Positions 22,846-34,087 are shown, counted from the stretch's first letter. The stretch: DNA of 64,000 nt from Spodoptera frugiperda (GCF_023101765.2 NC_064232.1:5525933-5589932), one strand, 5' to 3'. The notes: generated by a model from the letters alone, not told the origin. Numbers and translations: made by a program.

Positions 22846-23237
22846 TTTAAAACTGCGATCTTCTGCCAAGCGCAGGATTCTCATGATGGATTCTATAAAT
22901 TGATAGGATAGTCTCACGAAAGTTATAATAGACTGATGGAAGTGTATAAGGATCGTAGTAGGAGGTCTGGGGTCTCTGTTCTGTTACCTTAAATGGAACA
23001 AAGATATGATTATCACACAAACTATTGCCGGACATATCTATAGGTACATGTTTAGAAAAGAATTAGGTACTTGAGATTTAAGTCCGGTTGCATTTGCAGA
23101 TATAAAAAAAAACGAGATCCTTAAACAATGACATCACTTTTATTTTCCCCCAAAAAAGTTAACCGCTATTGGCAAAAATGTTCAGTTATGATTTTTGTCC
23201 CATTTCATCAACTGTCTCTCTATTACCAAACTGTTAT

Positions 23238-23397
23238 CCGGAGCTGCGGACCACCTAGCGAGTTTACCGAGGCTCCTGTTCGAAAAGCAGGAGTAGGAAC
23301 GGGATGGTTTTTAGCCAGTAAGAGTCTGACAGTCTGACACTCCCTCTCGACTCGCCCAAGACGGGAGAAGACAGATAATTAATCCCCCATAAAGAAA
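23238..23397 (+). repeat. B-family SINE
   Basis: CCGGAGCTGCGGACCACCTA to GATAATTAATCCCCCATAAA; GACAGTCT is locally duplicated. Confidence 0.85.
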
Positions 23398-23765
23398 AAT
23401 ACTAACTTTTGGACTATTTCAAACTCCACAGCATCAACTCCAGAGTCCCAAACACCCAACAATCCTTCACCAAATCCCAGGAAACAAGCCCCAGACCCCA
23501 TGCGAACTTAACAACCGGACTCATTAAAACAATTTCACTGCTCGCTCATCTTCTTACTTAAAATTCCTGAGCGACTGACATCACTGTTAAACATATGGCT
23601 CTTAGTATCAGCCTGTATGCGACAGATAAAAAAAATAAATAAAAAACATACACTGACTATCACTTGAGAATTTGTCTCATGACGTCATCTGTCGCTTTCG
23701 TTTTCTCTTCTTGTTTTTATACAGATATTGTCGTGTGGTTTCACTCTTAATATTATGATAATTTT
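23398..23765. other. no recognised gene or repeat
   Basis: Contains one CRE palindrome (ATGACGTCAT, about 23680); otherwise nothing. Confidence 0.4.
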
Positions 23766-23767
23766 TT

Positions 23768-23845
23768 CACGGATCACCTGTTGGGTACCCGCCCATGGAC
23801 GTCTGCAACACCAGAGGAGTTACTAGTACGTTATCGGCGTTTTAA
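23768..23845 (-). repeat. A-family fragment
   Basis: CGGATCACCTGTTGGGTACC, CACCAGAGGAGTTACTAGTA. Confidence 0.6.
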
Positions 23846-23886
23846 AAAAGATTAAATAAAAGCCTTTTTGTACACTATCTGACTGC

Positions 23887-24055
23887 ACGGTTGGTGCGGT
23901 GGCTGGTAACCGGCTGTCGTGCAACGTGTAGCGGGTTCTCTCACCCCTTAGGTGATTTACAAATTGTTGTTTCGGGTCTAGGTGTCATGTATATGTGAAT
24001 TTGTATGTTTGTAAACGCACCCACAAAACAGGAGAAAATCATAGTGTGAAGCAAT
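23887..24055 (+). repeat. D-family tRNA-derived SINE
   Basis: GGTTGGTGCGGTGGCTGGTA to CACAAAACAGGAGAAAATCA; box B is decayed (CGGGTTCTCTCACCCC). Confidence 0.85.
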
Positions 24056-24458
24056 GTTTTAAATAAACTATTCTCGTGAGGTTGCAATCTCAATATCAGA
24101 GTAAAAAGTACATATTAGATTAGCCTGATGGTAAGCATAAAATACATCTGCAACACTAAAAGCATCACAGGGCTATGCCGACCATGTTTTAATTCCTGTC
24201 TACATGAAAACTGTTTTAAATAACTTTTAATTCCACTTGTCATGACCAAGACTCGGGGAAAAATAAAAGGGAAGACCCAAAAGTCAGACAGCTGGTGTCT
24301 TATGATGTCATATCCTTCGTTGATCGTGTAGGGCAGGTGGCGGTGGTCTTATACCACATACATATCATTAAGTAAACACTCGTCTGAATATGAAATTTCA
24401 ATAATGCGGAACCAAATAATACTGATTAAAAAATTATAGAACTTTACCGAATCAAATG

Positions 24459-24750
24459 TGGGAGAGCCATGCTTCGGCAGGAATGGGCCGGCTCGACCGG
24501 AGTGATACCACGGCCTCACAGAAAACCGACGTGAAACAACACTTGCGTTGTGTGAGTGAAGTTACCAGAGGCCCAATTACCCCCCTTCCTTCCCAATCCC
24601 CGAATCCCCAACAACCTTTAAATTCCTAGCCCCAAAAGCCCGACAACGCACTTGTAACGCCTCTGGTGTTTCAAGTGTCCATGGGCAGCGGTGATTGTTT
24701 ACCATCAGGTGATCCGTCTGCTCGTTTACCGGCTTATTCCATAAAAAAAA
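24459..24750 (+). repeat. A-family element, full length
   Basis: TGTGGGAGAGCCATGCTTCG to CTCGTTTACCGGCTTATTCC and an A-run. It serves as a reference copy. Confidence 0.95.
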
Positions 24751-25230
24751 TCTGGTCGATGTAACATAGACACCAATTTTAGAAGAAATCGCGAATTTAT
24801 TACTAAACTAAAATAACAATAACATAACTATGACAAGCTATCTAAACGTGTATCGCCTTATCACCTAAGAAGCATAAATTAAAAAATAAATATAAAACCT
24901 ATTTGGAAATTTCTAAAACGACACTGGCATAAATGATCGAACGCATTAACACGATTTGATAAAAAAGAAGAAAAAAACAAGGAACTTCGTTATCCAATAG
25001 GATTCTTCGTTGGTGACGACATCTGCTTTCTGATTGGTTGACCGCACCAGATGCATTTTGATTTTTGAATGGACGTTTTACGAGCTTTGGCGGGACAATG
25101 TCCTTATTTGTTTTTTTGTTGATGAATTTTCGCAACAACTGAATTCATAATGAATTAAGTGCTTTACGTATTGTTTTTTATTACTTCATAAAGAATTCAT
25201 TTACGATATTCAGTAAAACTTTTATCAAAA
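24751..25230. other. no recognised gene or repeat
   Basis: AT-rich. A minus-strand open frame (24899-25138) has no recognisable features. Confidence 0.35.
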
Positions 25231-25428
25231 TACTAGCGACTTGCCCCAGCTTCGCATGGGTGCAATGGTGATATATTATGCATGTATTATACATAAAAAC
25301 CTTCCTCTTGAATCACTCTATCTATTAGCAAAAAACCGAAAACGCATCAAAATCAGTTACGTACTTTTCAAGATTTAAGCATACAAAGGGACATAGGGAC
25401 AGAGAAAACGACTTTGTTTTATACCATG
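25231..25428 (+). repeat. I-family dispersed repeat
   Basis: CTAGCGACTTGCCCCAGCTT to GACTTTGTTTTATACCATGT. Confidence 0.85.
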
Positions 25429-27892
25429 TAACTAGTGATTCTCAAATCGAAACGAAAATTAAAGAGAATGATATGATTATTTTTGACCTGCCTTAAATAT
25501 GCTCTAAATACTCCAAAATGACTGAATTCATTTGAAAAATTCTGTGATGGAATCCTTAACTCTACAGGGAGAAACATAGGCTGCCTTTAGGCTAGATATT
25601 TTACCAGAATCGGGACCTAAGCGAGAGATAGTTATATGAGCTGACTACCTGGCAAGCTCTCTGCCTACCCTTTGAATATAAAATGGAGTTTTACATTTAA
25701 TAATAGTAGGAAAGTACACATTTTATGAGACAAAAATAACTATGTATGTATAATTTAATCAGACTTTTTCCTCCTGATTCATTGTCTATTGTTTCATTTG
25801 TTATAAATCGACTAAATGTTATGATACCAATCGATATATTTATACAAACATGATAGTCACTAATAGTGACATAGTTTTAAAATAAATACATCATGATCAT
25901 GATCTCATCTCTATTTTAAAAATGTATATTGATGTGTGTAGTTACGAAAAACTATGGTCAAACTTGATTTAAATAAATTTCTACCCGCATGTCTTTTCGT
26001 ATTGTTTTAAAGTAAAGTAATCCAATTAGAAATAACATATATACCTACCTACATTAACAATATAATATTTATCGAGTTAATTTTATTTTATAAATGTACC
26101 GTACCTATTTCGTCATGAAATATTTATTTTAATTCGAAAGATAAGTTACGAAAAGTTTAGTTCGGTCTTATTTTACAATGTAAGACGTTTAACAAGCAGC
26201 ATTAACTGATATAAGTCGATTCGCTATGCAGTTAAAATAAAGTTTATAAAACAAAAGCGGCGGAGGAAAACCTGTTTGCAAAAATCTCACGATTTCGCGC
26301 GGCCGGTGCGCCGACACTTTTTTTATTTCTTTTTACTGAACATACTGCTTTATAATCCGCTTTGTAAACATAAAAGAGGCTAAAATAATAATTAATATTT
26401 ATTCACTTACCTGTAATTTTAACTGACACGAAACTAATCCGTAATTTAATACAATAATTCGCATAAAATGCAATTCACTAGCGCGCACTCGTGACCCTAG
26501 CGGACATTAGCACTGACAGAGGTACCAACGTCACAGAAGACTGTCTGACTGTGAGGTTTTGTTACGTTGGCAATTTGGACTGTCTTTTGAACGAGTTTCG
26601 TTTCCAATAAGAATTTGTTTCTAATAGAAAATTTTATTTTCACATAATATGTTAATTATGGTAATGAATTATACTACAGCTTAAATTTATAAAATTATAA
26701 ATATTTTCTAAATAAACATCCATTTATTTTAAAGTTACTCCAATTTTCATACATTTCAGAACGAAGGCATTGTTATCGCGTTCCAAAGCAATAAGTGAGC
26801 GAAATATGATATATTGAGCATTGTAGAAGTTTGACAATAGTAGGTCATTGACATTAGGCTATGAGTACATGGAGGGCTTGTAACATTGTCTGCTTAAATT
26901 ATTGTAAGGTTGACTGAATGATATTTAGCAGGGTGCTCTGTATAACTATTTATTACCATGAGACTAAAAAAAGAAAAAGATATCTACACTTAAGACAATC
27001 ATACGATATTAAATGTTACAACTCCATCGAAATTGCTTTTTACATTATTTTATTTGAATATTCCTTCATGCAAACAAATTATTATGATATATCTCCTTAA
27101 GTATAAGTAATTCCAAATAAACACAGCATAACGTTGTATTAATAAAAACTATACGACTTTACGAGTGTAAACAGGATAGGTGAAAAATATCATAATACTT
27201 ACATTTACTTTTAGCCTGGACCGTTTACAGTTATAAAAATATATCTTGAATATGAAAATAAGTATGTACTAATCGACAACAATATTTAGTATTAGTTATT
27301 AATCCTTAAATTGCGTGACCTACGGGGTCCTTAATTTAATATAAGAACTATATTAAGAATTTGAATTTGAAGTTATGGCTTAAAGTCATGATACAATGGG
27401 GTACGGATTGAAACTTAGTGCAATGGACATGGTTGCATATTTTGTAACAGTCAGATTTTTTCAATATTTAGTTCTACTAAAGAATAAAAAAGCATATTAA
27501 TTAATTTACAAAAATATATCCGTAAAGTGAGTCCTCAGCTTTAAAAAAAGCAATGCTCCAAATATTAACATTTGTCACTGCCCGATCTGGAACGACCATA
27601 AACAATTTGTTTTGATTTTTGAACATTATCCGTTTGCAACCGTCATTTCACATCAGTTGAAGATTTTGAAGAACTGACGCTTTGAAGTTATTTTAAAATA
27701 AATTTAATTCGACGCATGTTTCGTTGCATTTTAGTGTTTTAAAAGAGAAATAAATAAAAACAGCAGGCTGTGACAAAGTACGAGAGTACAATATAAACTT
27801 TAAAGCGTTTTTGTGTAGTGAAAACAAATAAACATTGACCGTTGCAAGTCAACTTTGATTTTATCCGTGTTATTATACTAAATTAGCTGACA
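25429..27892. other. repeat-poor region with a candidate promoter and 5' UTR
   Basis: None of the window's repeat families occurs here. It holds the candidate minus-strand exon at 26411 and the CKAP2-like 5' UTR. An arthropod initiator-like TCAGT lies at 27653-27657, about 240 bp before the ATG; no TATA box fits it. Confidence 0.45.
26411..26525 (-). other. candidate noncoding first exon of a minus-strand gene
   Basis: On the minus strand the sequence ends in AAAATTACAG|GTAAGTGAAT, a strong donor with the exon's last base at 26411. Upstream DNA (26250-26530) is locally CpG-rich (CGCGCGGCCGGTGCGCCG nearby) and repeat-free, as expected of a promoter. No coding exon downstream was identified, so this is a weak call. 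Confidence 0.25.
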
Positions 27893-27973
27893 ATGGAGTC
27901 TGTATCAGTGACTGAGCGCTTAAACAAGCTGAGGGAAGAGAGAATCGCGCGGGAAAAGGAGCGAATTGCGAAG
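27893..27973 (+). CDS. CKAP2-like: CKAP2-like exon 1 (coding part)
   Basis: Encodes residues 1-27, starting MESVSVTERLNKLREERIAR, an amphipathic basic segment. It ends in phase 0 at the donor AAG|GTAAGC. The TAG three codons upstream of the ATG rules out a longer in-frame N-terminus in this exon. Confidence 0.8.
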
Positions 27974-30900
27974 GTAAGCCAGCTAAACAATTGAATGGTT
28001 GCATGTTTGCATGTCTTAGGTTTAACTGCGCCAAGCGCTTGGCATAAAGTTTACATACTTTAGAAGGTGTCTGGGGACAGAAAATAAATAATAGTTTGTA
28101 TTCTTATTAACTGGCTGTTGGGGGGGCAATGGGGAAAACTCCAATGACTTCTCCCGCCTTCGGCATATCATTTTCTTAATGACTAAAAATCACACCGTTC
28201 CTACCCTGCTTCATGCCGAAGCCCCGGTAACCCGTTGGGTAGTCCGCAGTTTCGGGCTTATTGACTGGTTGTGGTTAGATATACCATATCAAGGAAAACA
28301 GCTAATTATTAAATTATAGCAATGCTATAAGATTTTTTGTTTTAAAATTATAATTATGTGATTAGCTTCTACCAGCGACTTCACTCATGTTCCAGTGAGA
28401 ATAAAAATAGCCTTGGTGCTATTCCAGACCATAATCTACACCCCTGTTCCAAATTTTATCCAATCCCATTAGCCATTTTGAGATGATTGAGCAACATACT
28501 CTCAAATACAAACTCATAAAATTTATAATATTAACACATTAAAATGCCATGGGGGGCAAAAATGACAGGCGCTAGCAGAGGATTTACCTTCAACAGATTT
28601 TTGTTGGCAGTCAAAGTCTATAAGATTATTTTCCTATTGCAAAAAATGTCTAACATCATCATTACAATTGTGTCAGAATGGTCGATCATTGAGTAGTGCA
28701 AGAGGGATGGACATTCTGACACAAATGTAATAGCACACTAAGGCCCCAGTTCGTTACTTCGAGTGCTTAAATAGTTACACACATCTCTAAAAACGTTAAC
28801 ATTCTCCATTGTCATTATTAATAATAACTATGACTAAATTATTTACTACTTAAAAATACCTAAAAAGAAATAAAAACTAAATTAAGATTATTTTCTGTAT
28901 TTCAGTTACGAGAACTCAACCTGAAGAAGTACAACAAAAATGATGAGATGAAAAATTCTACTTCAAACCTCTCCATAGTCAATAAGTCTATAAAATCTGA
29001 TGTGAATATGAAAAATAATGGAGCAGGTAACTATTTTAATTTGTTTTATTTTAATAACTGCATGGTTGGCGCAGTGACTGGGCAACTGGCTGCTGCACAA
29101 CATCTCTTTGTGATCCACAAATTGTTGCTTCGGGTCTGGGTGTCATGTGTATGTGAAATTGTATGTTTGTAAACGCACCTACAACACAGGAGAAAATCCT
29201 AGTGTGCAATCAAGAAAATGCAAATTTTGTGTTAGTTCGTGAAAAGACTGACTGGCCGTTGTCCTCCTTAGAAGCGCGACCCGTCGTTAGTTATTTCCGT
29301 CAACTTTGCAGCATCAAATGATAAATGATATTTATTTCTGTAAATAGGTTATAAAATAACACTTTTACACGTCAATTTTTTAAATAGCTAGATGAGGCCG
29401 GCTGTGGCATCTCCGTTAATGCTGTGGCATCTCCAATGAGGACCATACAATCGTTTTACAGTGGACACGCATAGAGTTATAGTTTATATATCTTTCTACT
29501 TCTTTTAGTATGTTATTAACACATTATTTCTCTCCACAGGTCCTGTTAAAAATCATTTATATGTGAATGGTGCAGCAAAAAGACCTATTACAGTACCAAT
29601 GAAATCTAAGAATGAAGAGGCTAAACCGAAATCGGAAATCCAAAAACCTCAAAGCAAATTGACTTCTAATATACCGAAAATTATGAACAAAATTGAAAAA
29701 CCTAACATTGCCAATGGTAATAAAAAAATTGTTAACAACATCACTAATAATAAGAAGCCTATCAATAATATTGAAAGAAAATTACCTATAGCTGATAAAA
29801 AACCCATTTTGGACAATAAACCTCAAGTTCCCCGTGTCAGTCAATTGCAAAAACCTAAGTTCAACACTAACTTTGCTGACAAGAAACAAAACTTTCCCAT
29901 CAGGAAAGCTGCAAGTCTTACTACAAATGTCAAAATCCGTCAATCTCTTGCCGTGGCCAACAATAAACCATCTTCAAATTTACCTCGCAAGTCAATGATA
30001 CCTCAAAGTGCTTCGAAGTCAGAATCAGTCTTCGACCGACTCTACAAACCCAAACCGGTACAAAACACAACCAAAAATGAAATAGAAAAACTTCAAACTG
30101 ATCCGAATTACTTGAAAAAGGTTATCCGCACCTCTGGATTAATTTTGAACAAACGTCACACAGTTTTTGAACCATCCAAGGCTAAAATAGCAGTGCCAGT
30201 CCGTAGATCAATCTCCGCTGTGCATTTCAAACGGATTGGAAAGCAAGAACTAGGCAATTGCATTCATAAATGGGCTTCCATCGGTGATAAATTAAATAAC
30301 TTACATTTAAAACATGTAAATGAAGATGAGAATATACAGGAAGAGAAAGTAGTTTCCGCAGTGAAGAGTGAGAGAAAGAAAGTTACTTTCATGACTCCGA
30401 TGGGCAATTTCAACACACCAAGGCCAGAGGAACTGCAAGCGAGGTTGAAATCTTGGCTTCAAAAGCGAGGAAAGTCTTTAGATTCCTATCACCATTTACA
30501 GTGTTTCGGTATACATCATCTACCGCAGACTATCAAGTTTGATCCCAAAGCCTTTGATGAGGAAAATAAGGAGAATATAGCGGTTGATTCGGACAGTGAT
30601 GATGATTCTTACACTGAGAATATGAATGAGGAACCGAAGGCTAGTACGGAGAAGTGGAGGAACGCTAGCTGTGTGACCGACAGTGAGGATTTCAACGATT
30701 CACATAATACTACGGCTACTTGCAGTGATATTATTAATTTAGATGAAGTTGTGATCGGTGCGTTGAATGATTTGACCGAGTTGCTTAAAGAGGTAAGTTG
30801 TATACCTTTTTCTTTTTTCTTTAAGTCTAGATTCTGAGTCTATTGTAAAGTTGTAATACTTGGCTCAATCTCATCTCACTATCGTCTTGGAAATCATAAC

Positions 30901-33900
30901 CTTTAGTACGAGTTTGTTTTACGATGAACGCAACAAGAGCGTGTTCGGCGCTCAGATTGGTTAGTTCATTCGTGCCGGCCAATCATAGAGCCGAACGCGC
31001 TCTCTTTCGTTTTCGTTCAACGTAGAGCAAACTCGTACAAACATATGTATGTATGCATGTTTGTCTGCAATTAATTATCTCCCGTTTGCCTGAAGCGATT
31101 TTAATCCGGTTTTCAGTATAATATTTTTCAGACTTAGGAGAAGATTTCTTATAGGAATATTACCCGACTTAAAAAAACTTACATACAGTTCCCTTTTTTA
31201 AAACAGAGGGATTTTTTATTAGTGACTATTATTAACCCGTTGTCTATCGGAACGCAGATCTACGCGAGTCACAATGTGTTTTCTATCGTGTCTTATATAC
31301 CGACAGACAAGGGGTTAATGGTTTTTAAATTAGTAACTATTATATGTTTTTCTTTATTTATCCAGGGTTTCGACTGGGAACAATGCGCGCGCTGGCTGCG
31401 TGCGATCCGCGAGCGGTTCCCGTCGGCTCCGCACAGCGCCGCCTACTGGGAGTGTCGCGCGGCGCTCGAGGAGACGCGGGGCGACCTGCCCGCGTCCGTC
31501 CAGTGCTGGGAGGAAGCTATTGCTAAGGGGACTGAGGTAACTAATCGTAATTTATATCATTGACTACCGCACTCAAAGGCATGTGGTGATTACTTGAACT
31601 ATTCGTTAATGTATTATTCACAAAATTATTCTTGGTCTTAGGCAGGAATAACGAACTTTAGCTATACTTCGTTGCCGGATCCTTAAGACAGTCATTCATG
31701 TCCCGGAGACGCGCCGGAATTGCTGAGTCTATCAATTTGATTTATCAAAGTAACTATACTTACTTAATTCATATTTTCTAAAATATCTGTATAGCACCAA
31801 TAAATTTCGTAAAAGTTTGAAAAAATTTTAGAAACACTAAAAATACCTTGCCTAGCTCAGGAATTAAACCAGTCCATTTACGTCGCGCTACCCTGACTCC
31901 CATTCGACGATCGAAAGAAATCTCATGTTATAATCACTTATAATAAAAATAAGTCGGGTTTTCCTTCCTGACGCTATAACTCCAACGCACAAACCGATTT
32001 TCATAGTTTTGCATTCTTTGGAAAGGGCTCCCTGTGGTCTGTAGCAAAGACAAATTCAGGAAAAATTCAATAGAAAAGCAAGAAAACAGGAAAAATCTTT
32101 GTTGGCGAAACGGTGTTCGCTGGGTTTGCTAGTCATATATAAAAGCAAAAACTACATACTAACACCTGTTTCCTACATTCCAGCGTTCCGTAGTGGAAGC
32201 CAACCTGGACCAGCTCCTGGACAAATTCATGCAGCTGAAGATCAGCCCCAACAGCCACGGCAAGCGACGCCAGGTCGACCCCAAGCTAGTCGACGTCAAA
32301 AACGTATTCAAGAGCACCATCATACGGTTTGCTGTTCAACAGGCTAAGCTGTAAGTATGATTTTAATCTTTTTATAATGATAATTATCGCGAGACATACT
32401 AAATTAACTAAAAATCAGCATACGGAGGCTGCGACTGTGCGACTCACGTAACTGTTTAACGAGGAACTCGACTAGTTTTAAGCCATGCTAGAGGCATAAA
32501 TATTAATGGGCAGCATTCCGCAACACACAATATATTAATTAAGCTCATCTTTGCCTTTTTTTTGGCTCAATAGCCACATTAAAAAAACCATTCCTCGTCA
32601 CGAATGAACTGGCTCCACCGGAGTGATAATAAGGCCCCACCGAAAACTATGCCATAAAATTGGCTCATCTCTGCGGGGGAAACCTTCAAAAGGCGCCTGG
32701 CTTTTTAGGAAAAAAAAAACCCTAGTTTTTTAGCTCACTAAAACCTCGGTCCACGGCCATCCCCAGTGGCCACCATCTGCACCTGAATGAGGCACCGAGT
32801 CCTCTTAGTAAACCACCCACGGAGCCCCTATGGAAAGGCATAATTACTTAGTACTTACTCTCTCTTCAGGTATGAAGATGTGTCGAAAACTAAGAATATT
32901 GGAAAGCATTCAAATAATATAATATTTCCAAGTCGTTTGGCAGAGGTACACTGTCACTAATTCCATTGTTCCTTGATGAGATATAAAGGTGCGAGATTAT
33001 GACTTTATATACTTAGGCAAAGATTGATGTGAAATGTTTACAAACAAACCATAAGTGTAGAACTACGTGTGTAGAATAGGGTAGATGACTAACTTTTATT
33101 TTAATGTCTGTCTTGTAGATTCATTTAAATCATTAGACACGTATTTTTTATTAAGATATATTGATTTGAAATATGGTGTAACGTCAGTTCTAGTTACATT
33201 TTATACGTAGAAATAACGTATTTGCTTCCATTTCTAAACTTTGATTCGTTTTATCTGAATATTGTTATTATCTTATATGACGAAATAAAAAAATACGTAA
33301 CTTATAATTTTTCATTACCTAACTGACTGACTAAATAGATGTTTAAATTTCATACCCCGTCATCATCCCTATTTCACGGTGTGCGGTTACACTCCCGCCC
33401 TCTCTCTCTCTATTTATTGGCAGTTCTGAGTGTTGACAAAACTATACAAGCATAGAAAACGCCTAAAAGGTGAAGGTTTCTGTATCGGAGCCTCAATGCT
33501 CCACTCCACTCCATCTCCAGTCCTCAAGTACCTTATTCACCAGCAAAAGGCCGGCAACGCATTTGTAACTCATCTAGTATTGCGGGTGTCCATTGGCGGC
33601 ACCGACTGCTTACCACCAGGGGATATATACTGTATATTCATTAATAAAACATTTTTTCAGCAAAGCCTATAACGAATCTAGCGTTTACTATGTACTAAAT
33701 ACATTTTATATTGTTTTACAGACGCCAATCAAATCAATTCGACGCGCCGAAGTACACAGTGACTCCAGTACGACGCAGTGCGAGGTTGAGCTCGCATTGC
33801 AGTGCTAAACGCACCCCCCTACAAGTTTGCACCAGCGTCCGACAAGCTGACGAGGTTTTGGGAGAGAAACCAGTGTTTGTGCCAAACGGTAGCCTGTATG

Positions 33901-33911
33901 GCACTCCTTAA
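27893..33911 (+). CDS. CKAP2-like: CKAP2-like microtubule/spindle-associated protein, six exons (660 aa)
   Basis: CDS joins 27893-27973, 28906-29026, 29540-30792, 31366-31536, 32184-32350 and 33722-33911; the reading frame is continuous across all five introns. The ATG has A at -3 and G at +4 and follows an in-frame TAG at 27884. The N-terminus (residues 1-45) is a charged, helix-prone segment rich in Arg, Lys and Glu. Residues 70-345 are low-complexity, Lys/Asn/Pro-rich and probably disordered, with SxIP motifs at 110-113 (SNIP) and 219-222 (SMIP), the latter in the basic-serine context that binds EB proteins. Residues 347-391 (TPRPEELQARLKSWLQKRGK and flanks) and residues 486-660 resemble the CKAP2/CKAP2L C-terminal domain, including the late TPVRRSARL stretch. 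A KEN box is at 411-413. CKAP2 proteins bind spindle microtubules and are degraded through APC/C; that role here is inferred. The domain assignment comes from memory of the family, not from a search. Confidence 0.75.
28118..28257 (-). repeat. B-family SINE in CKAP2-like intron 1
   Basis: AACTCCAATGACTTCTCCCG to GGTAGTCCGCAGTTTCGGG. Imperfect flanking duplication CTTATTAACTGGCTGT / CTTATTGACTGGTTGT. Confidence 0.85.
28373..28512 (+). repeat. Q-family repeat in intron 1
   Basis: CTTCTACCAGCGACTTCACT then ATTCCAGACCATAATCTACA and CATTTTGAGATGATTGAGCA. Confidence 0.6.
28906..29026 (+). CDS. CKAP2-like: CKAP2-like exon 2
   Basis: The acceptor TGTATTTCAG precedes codons for LRELNLKKYNKNDE, which continue the charged helix of exon 1. 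The donor is GCAG|GTAACT. The exon is 121 nt and leaves one base (phase 1), completed by GT at the start of exon 3. Confidence 0.75.
29055..29210 (+). repeat. D-family SINE in intron 2
   Basis: GCATGGTTGGCGCAGTGACT then ATCCACAAATTGTTGCTTCG and CAACACAGGAGAAAATCCTA; the box B segment is deleted. Confidence 0.85.
29540..30792 (+). CDS. CKAP2-like: CKAP2-like exon 3 (large exon)
   Basis: The acceptor is TCTCCACAG. After two bases completing a Gly codon it encodes 417 residues (69-485). It holds the disordered Lys/Asn/Pro-rich region, both SxIP motifs, a KKVTF plus TPRPEEL...KSWLQKRGKS block like that of CKAP2, an acidic stretch (VDSDSDDDS) and the KEN box. The donor is GAG|GTAAGT, phase 0. Base composition is AT-rich, unlike exon 4. 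Confidence 0.85.
30901..31040. mobile_element. P-family foldback MITE in intron 3
   Basis: CTTTAGTACGAGTTTGTTTT is inverted at GAGCAAACTCGTAC. The arms continue through GTTCGGCGCTCAGATTGG and CCAATCATAGAGCCGAACGC. Confidence 0.75.
31065..31150 (+). repeat. R-family fragment in intron 3
   Basis: AATTATCTCCCGTTTGCCTG and TTTTCAGACTTAGGAG, as at 51592-51710. Confidence 0.55.
31236..31314. mobile_element. piggyBac-like mini-element in intron 3
   Basis: CCCGTTGTCTATCGG and the reverse complement CCCCTTGTCTGTCGG form the ends. TTAA flanks both sides (31232-31235 and 31315-31318), the piggyBac target. 79 bp, noncoding. Confidence 0.55.
31366..31536 (+). CDS. CKAP2-like: CKAP2-like exon 4
   Basis: The acceptor is TTTATCCAG and the donor GAG|GTAACT; 57 codons in phase 0. 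It encodes GFDWEQCARWLRAIRERF, then AAYWECRAALEETRGD and WEEAIAKGTE. This resembles the helical part of the CKAP2 C-terminal domain, where a 'W.. ARLEE..GD....YEEAI..GA' pattern is typical. Codons are strikingly G/C-ending (46 of 57). Confidence 0.75.
31561..31620 (+). repeat. N-family fragment in intron 4
   Basis: GACTACCGCACTCAAAGGCA and TGATTACTTGAACTATTCGT match one arm of N at 34669. Confidence 0.6.
31939..32134 (+). repeat. L-family repeat in intron 4
   Basis: AAGTCGGGTTTTCCTTCCTG to GTGTTCGCTGGGTTTGCTAG, ending about 50 bp before the exon 5 acceptor. Confidence 0.85.
32184..32350 (+). CDS. CKAP2-like: CKAP2-like exon 5
   Basis: The acceptor CTACATTCCAG lies about 50 bp after an L-family repeat. 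It encodes residues 543-597 (RSVVEANLDQLLDKFMQLKI onward), a helical segment followed by a basic linker. The donor is AAGCT|GTAAGT, leaving two bases (phase 2). Confidence 0.75.
32425..32545 (-). repeat. T-family repeat in intron 5
   Basis: GACTCACGTAACTGTTTAAC and AAGCCATGCTAGAGGCATAA, the reverse complement of 61795-61885. Confidence 0.65.
32599..32648 (+). repeat. A-family 5' fragment in intron 5
   Basis: ACGAATGAACTGGCTCCACC, GGAGTGATAATAAGGCCCCA; truncated. Confidence 0.6.
33077..33371 (+). mobile_element. F-family MITE in intron 5
   Basis: TAGGGTAGATGAC to GTCATCATCCCTA with TA at both edges. An internal piece is deleted near 33151. Confidence 0.85.
33545..33635 (+). repeat. A-like variant 2 fragment in intron 5
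   Basis: AAAAGGCCGGCAACGCATTT, GTATTGCGGGTGTCCATTGG. Confidence 0.75.
33722..33911 (+). CDS. CKAP2-like: CKAP2-like exon 6 and stop
   Basis: The acceptor is TTGTTTTACAG. It encodes the last 62 residues after a split Leu codon: KYTVTPVRRSARL near the start and EKPVFVPNGSLYGTP at the end, then TAA. The TPVRRS(A/Q/C)R motif followed by a short terminal segment matches the layout of the end of vertebrate CKAP2. Confidence 0.75.
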
Positions 33912-34087
33912 GGTTGAAAATGCAATATTGTTGGGTTAAAAGTTTAAATTATTCTGTAATATAAATTGGATATTGTACATTAAGGTATGAAAACTTAGAA
34001 GGTAAAATGTTTTTAGTGATAACAAATATTTGAGATGTAATTTCTAAAGCACATCAACAGCCTATAAGTGGCCACTGTTGACCAAAT

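Noticed and set aside
30793..30837. reading exon 3 of the CKAP2-like gene through to the stop at 30837
   Set aside because: A strong donor GAG|GTAAGT at 30793 and a continuous frame into exon 4 favour splicing; an intron-retained isoform cannot be excluded.
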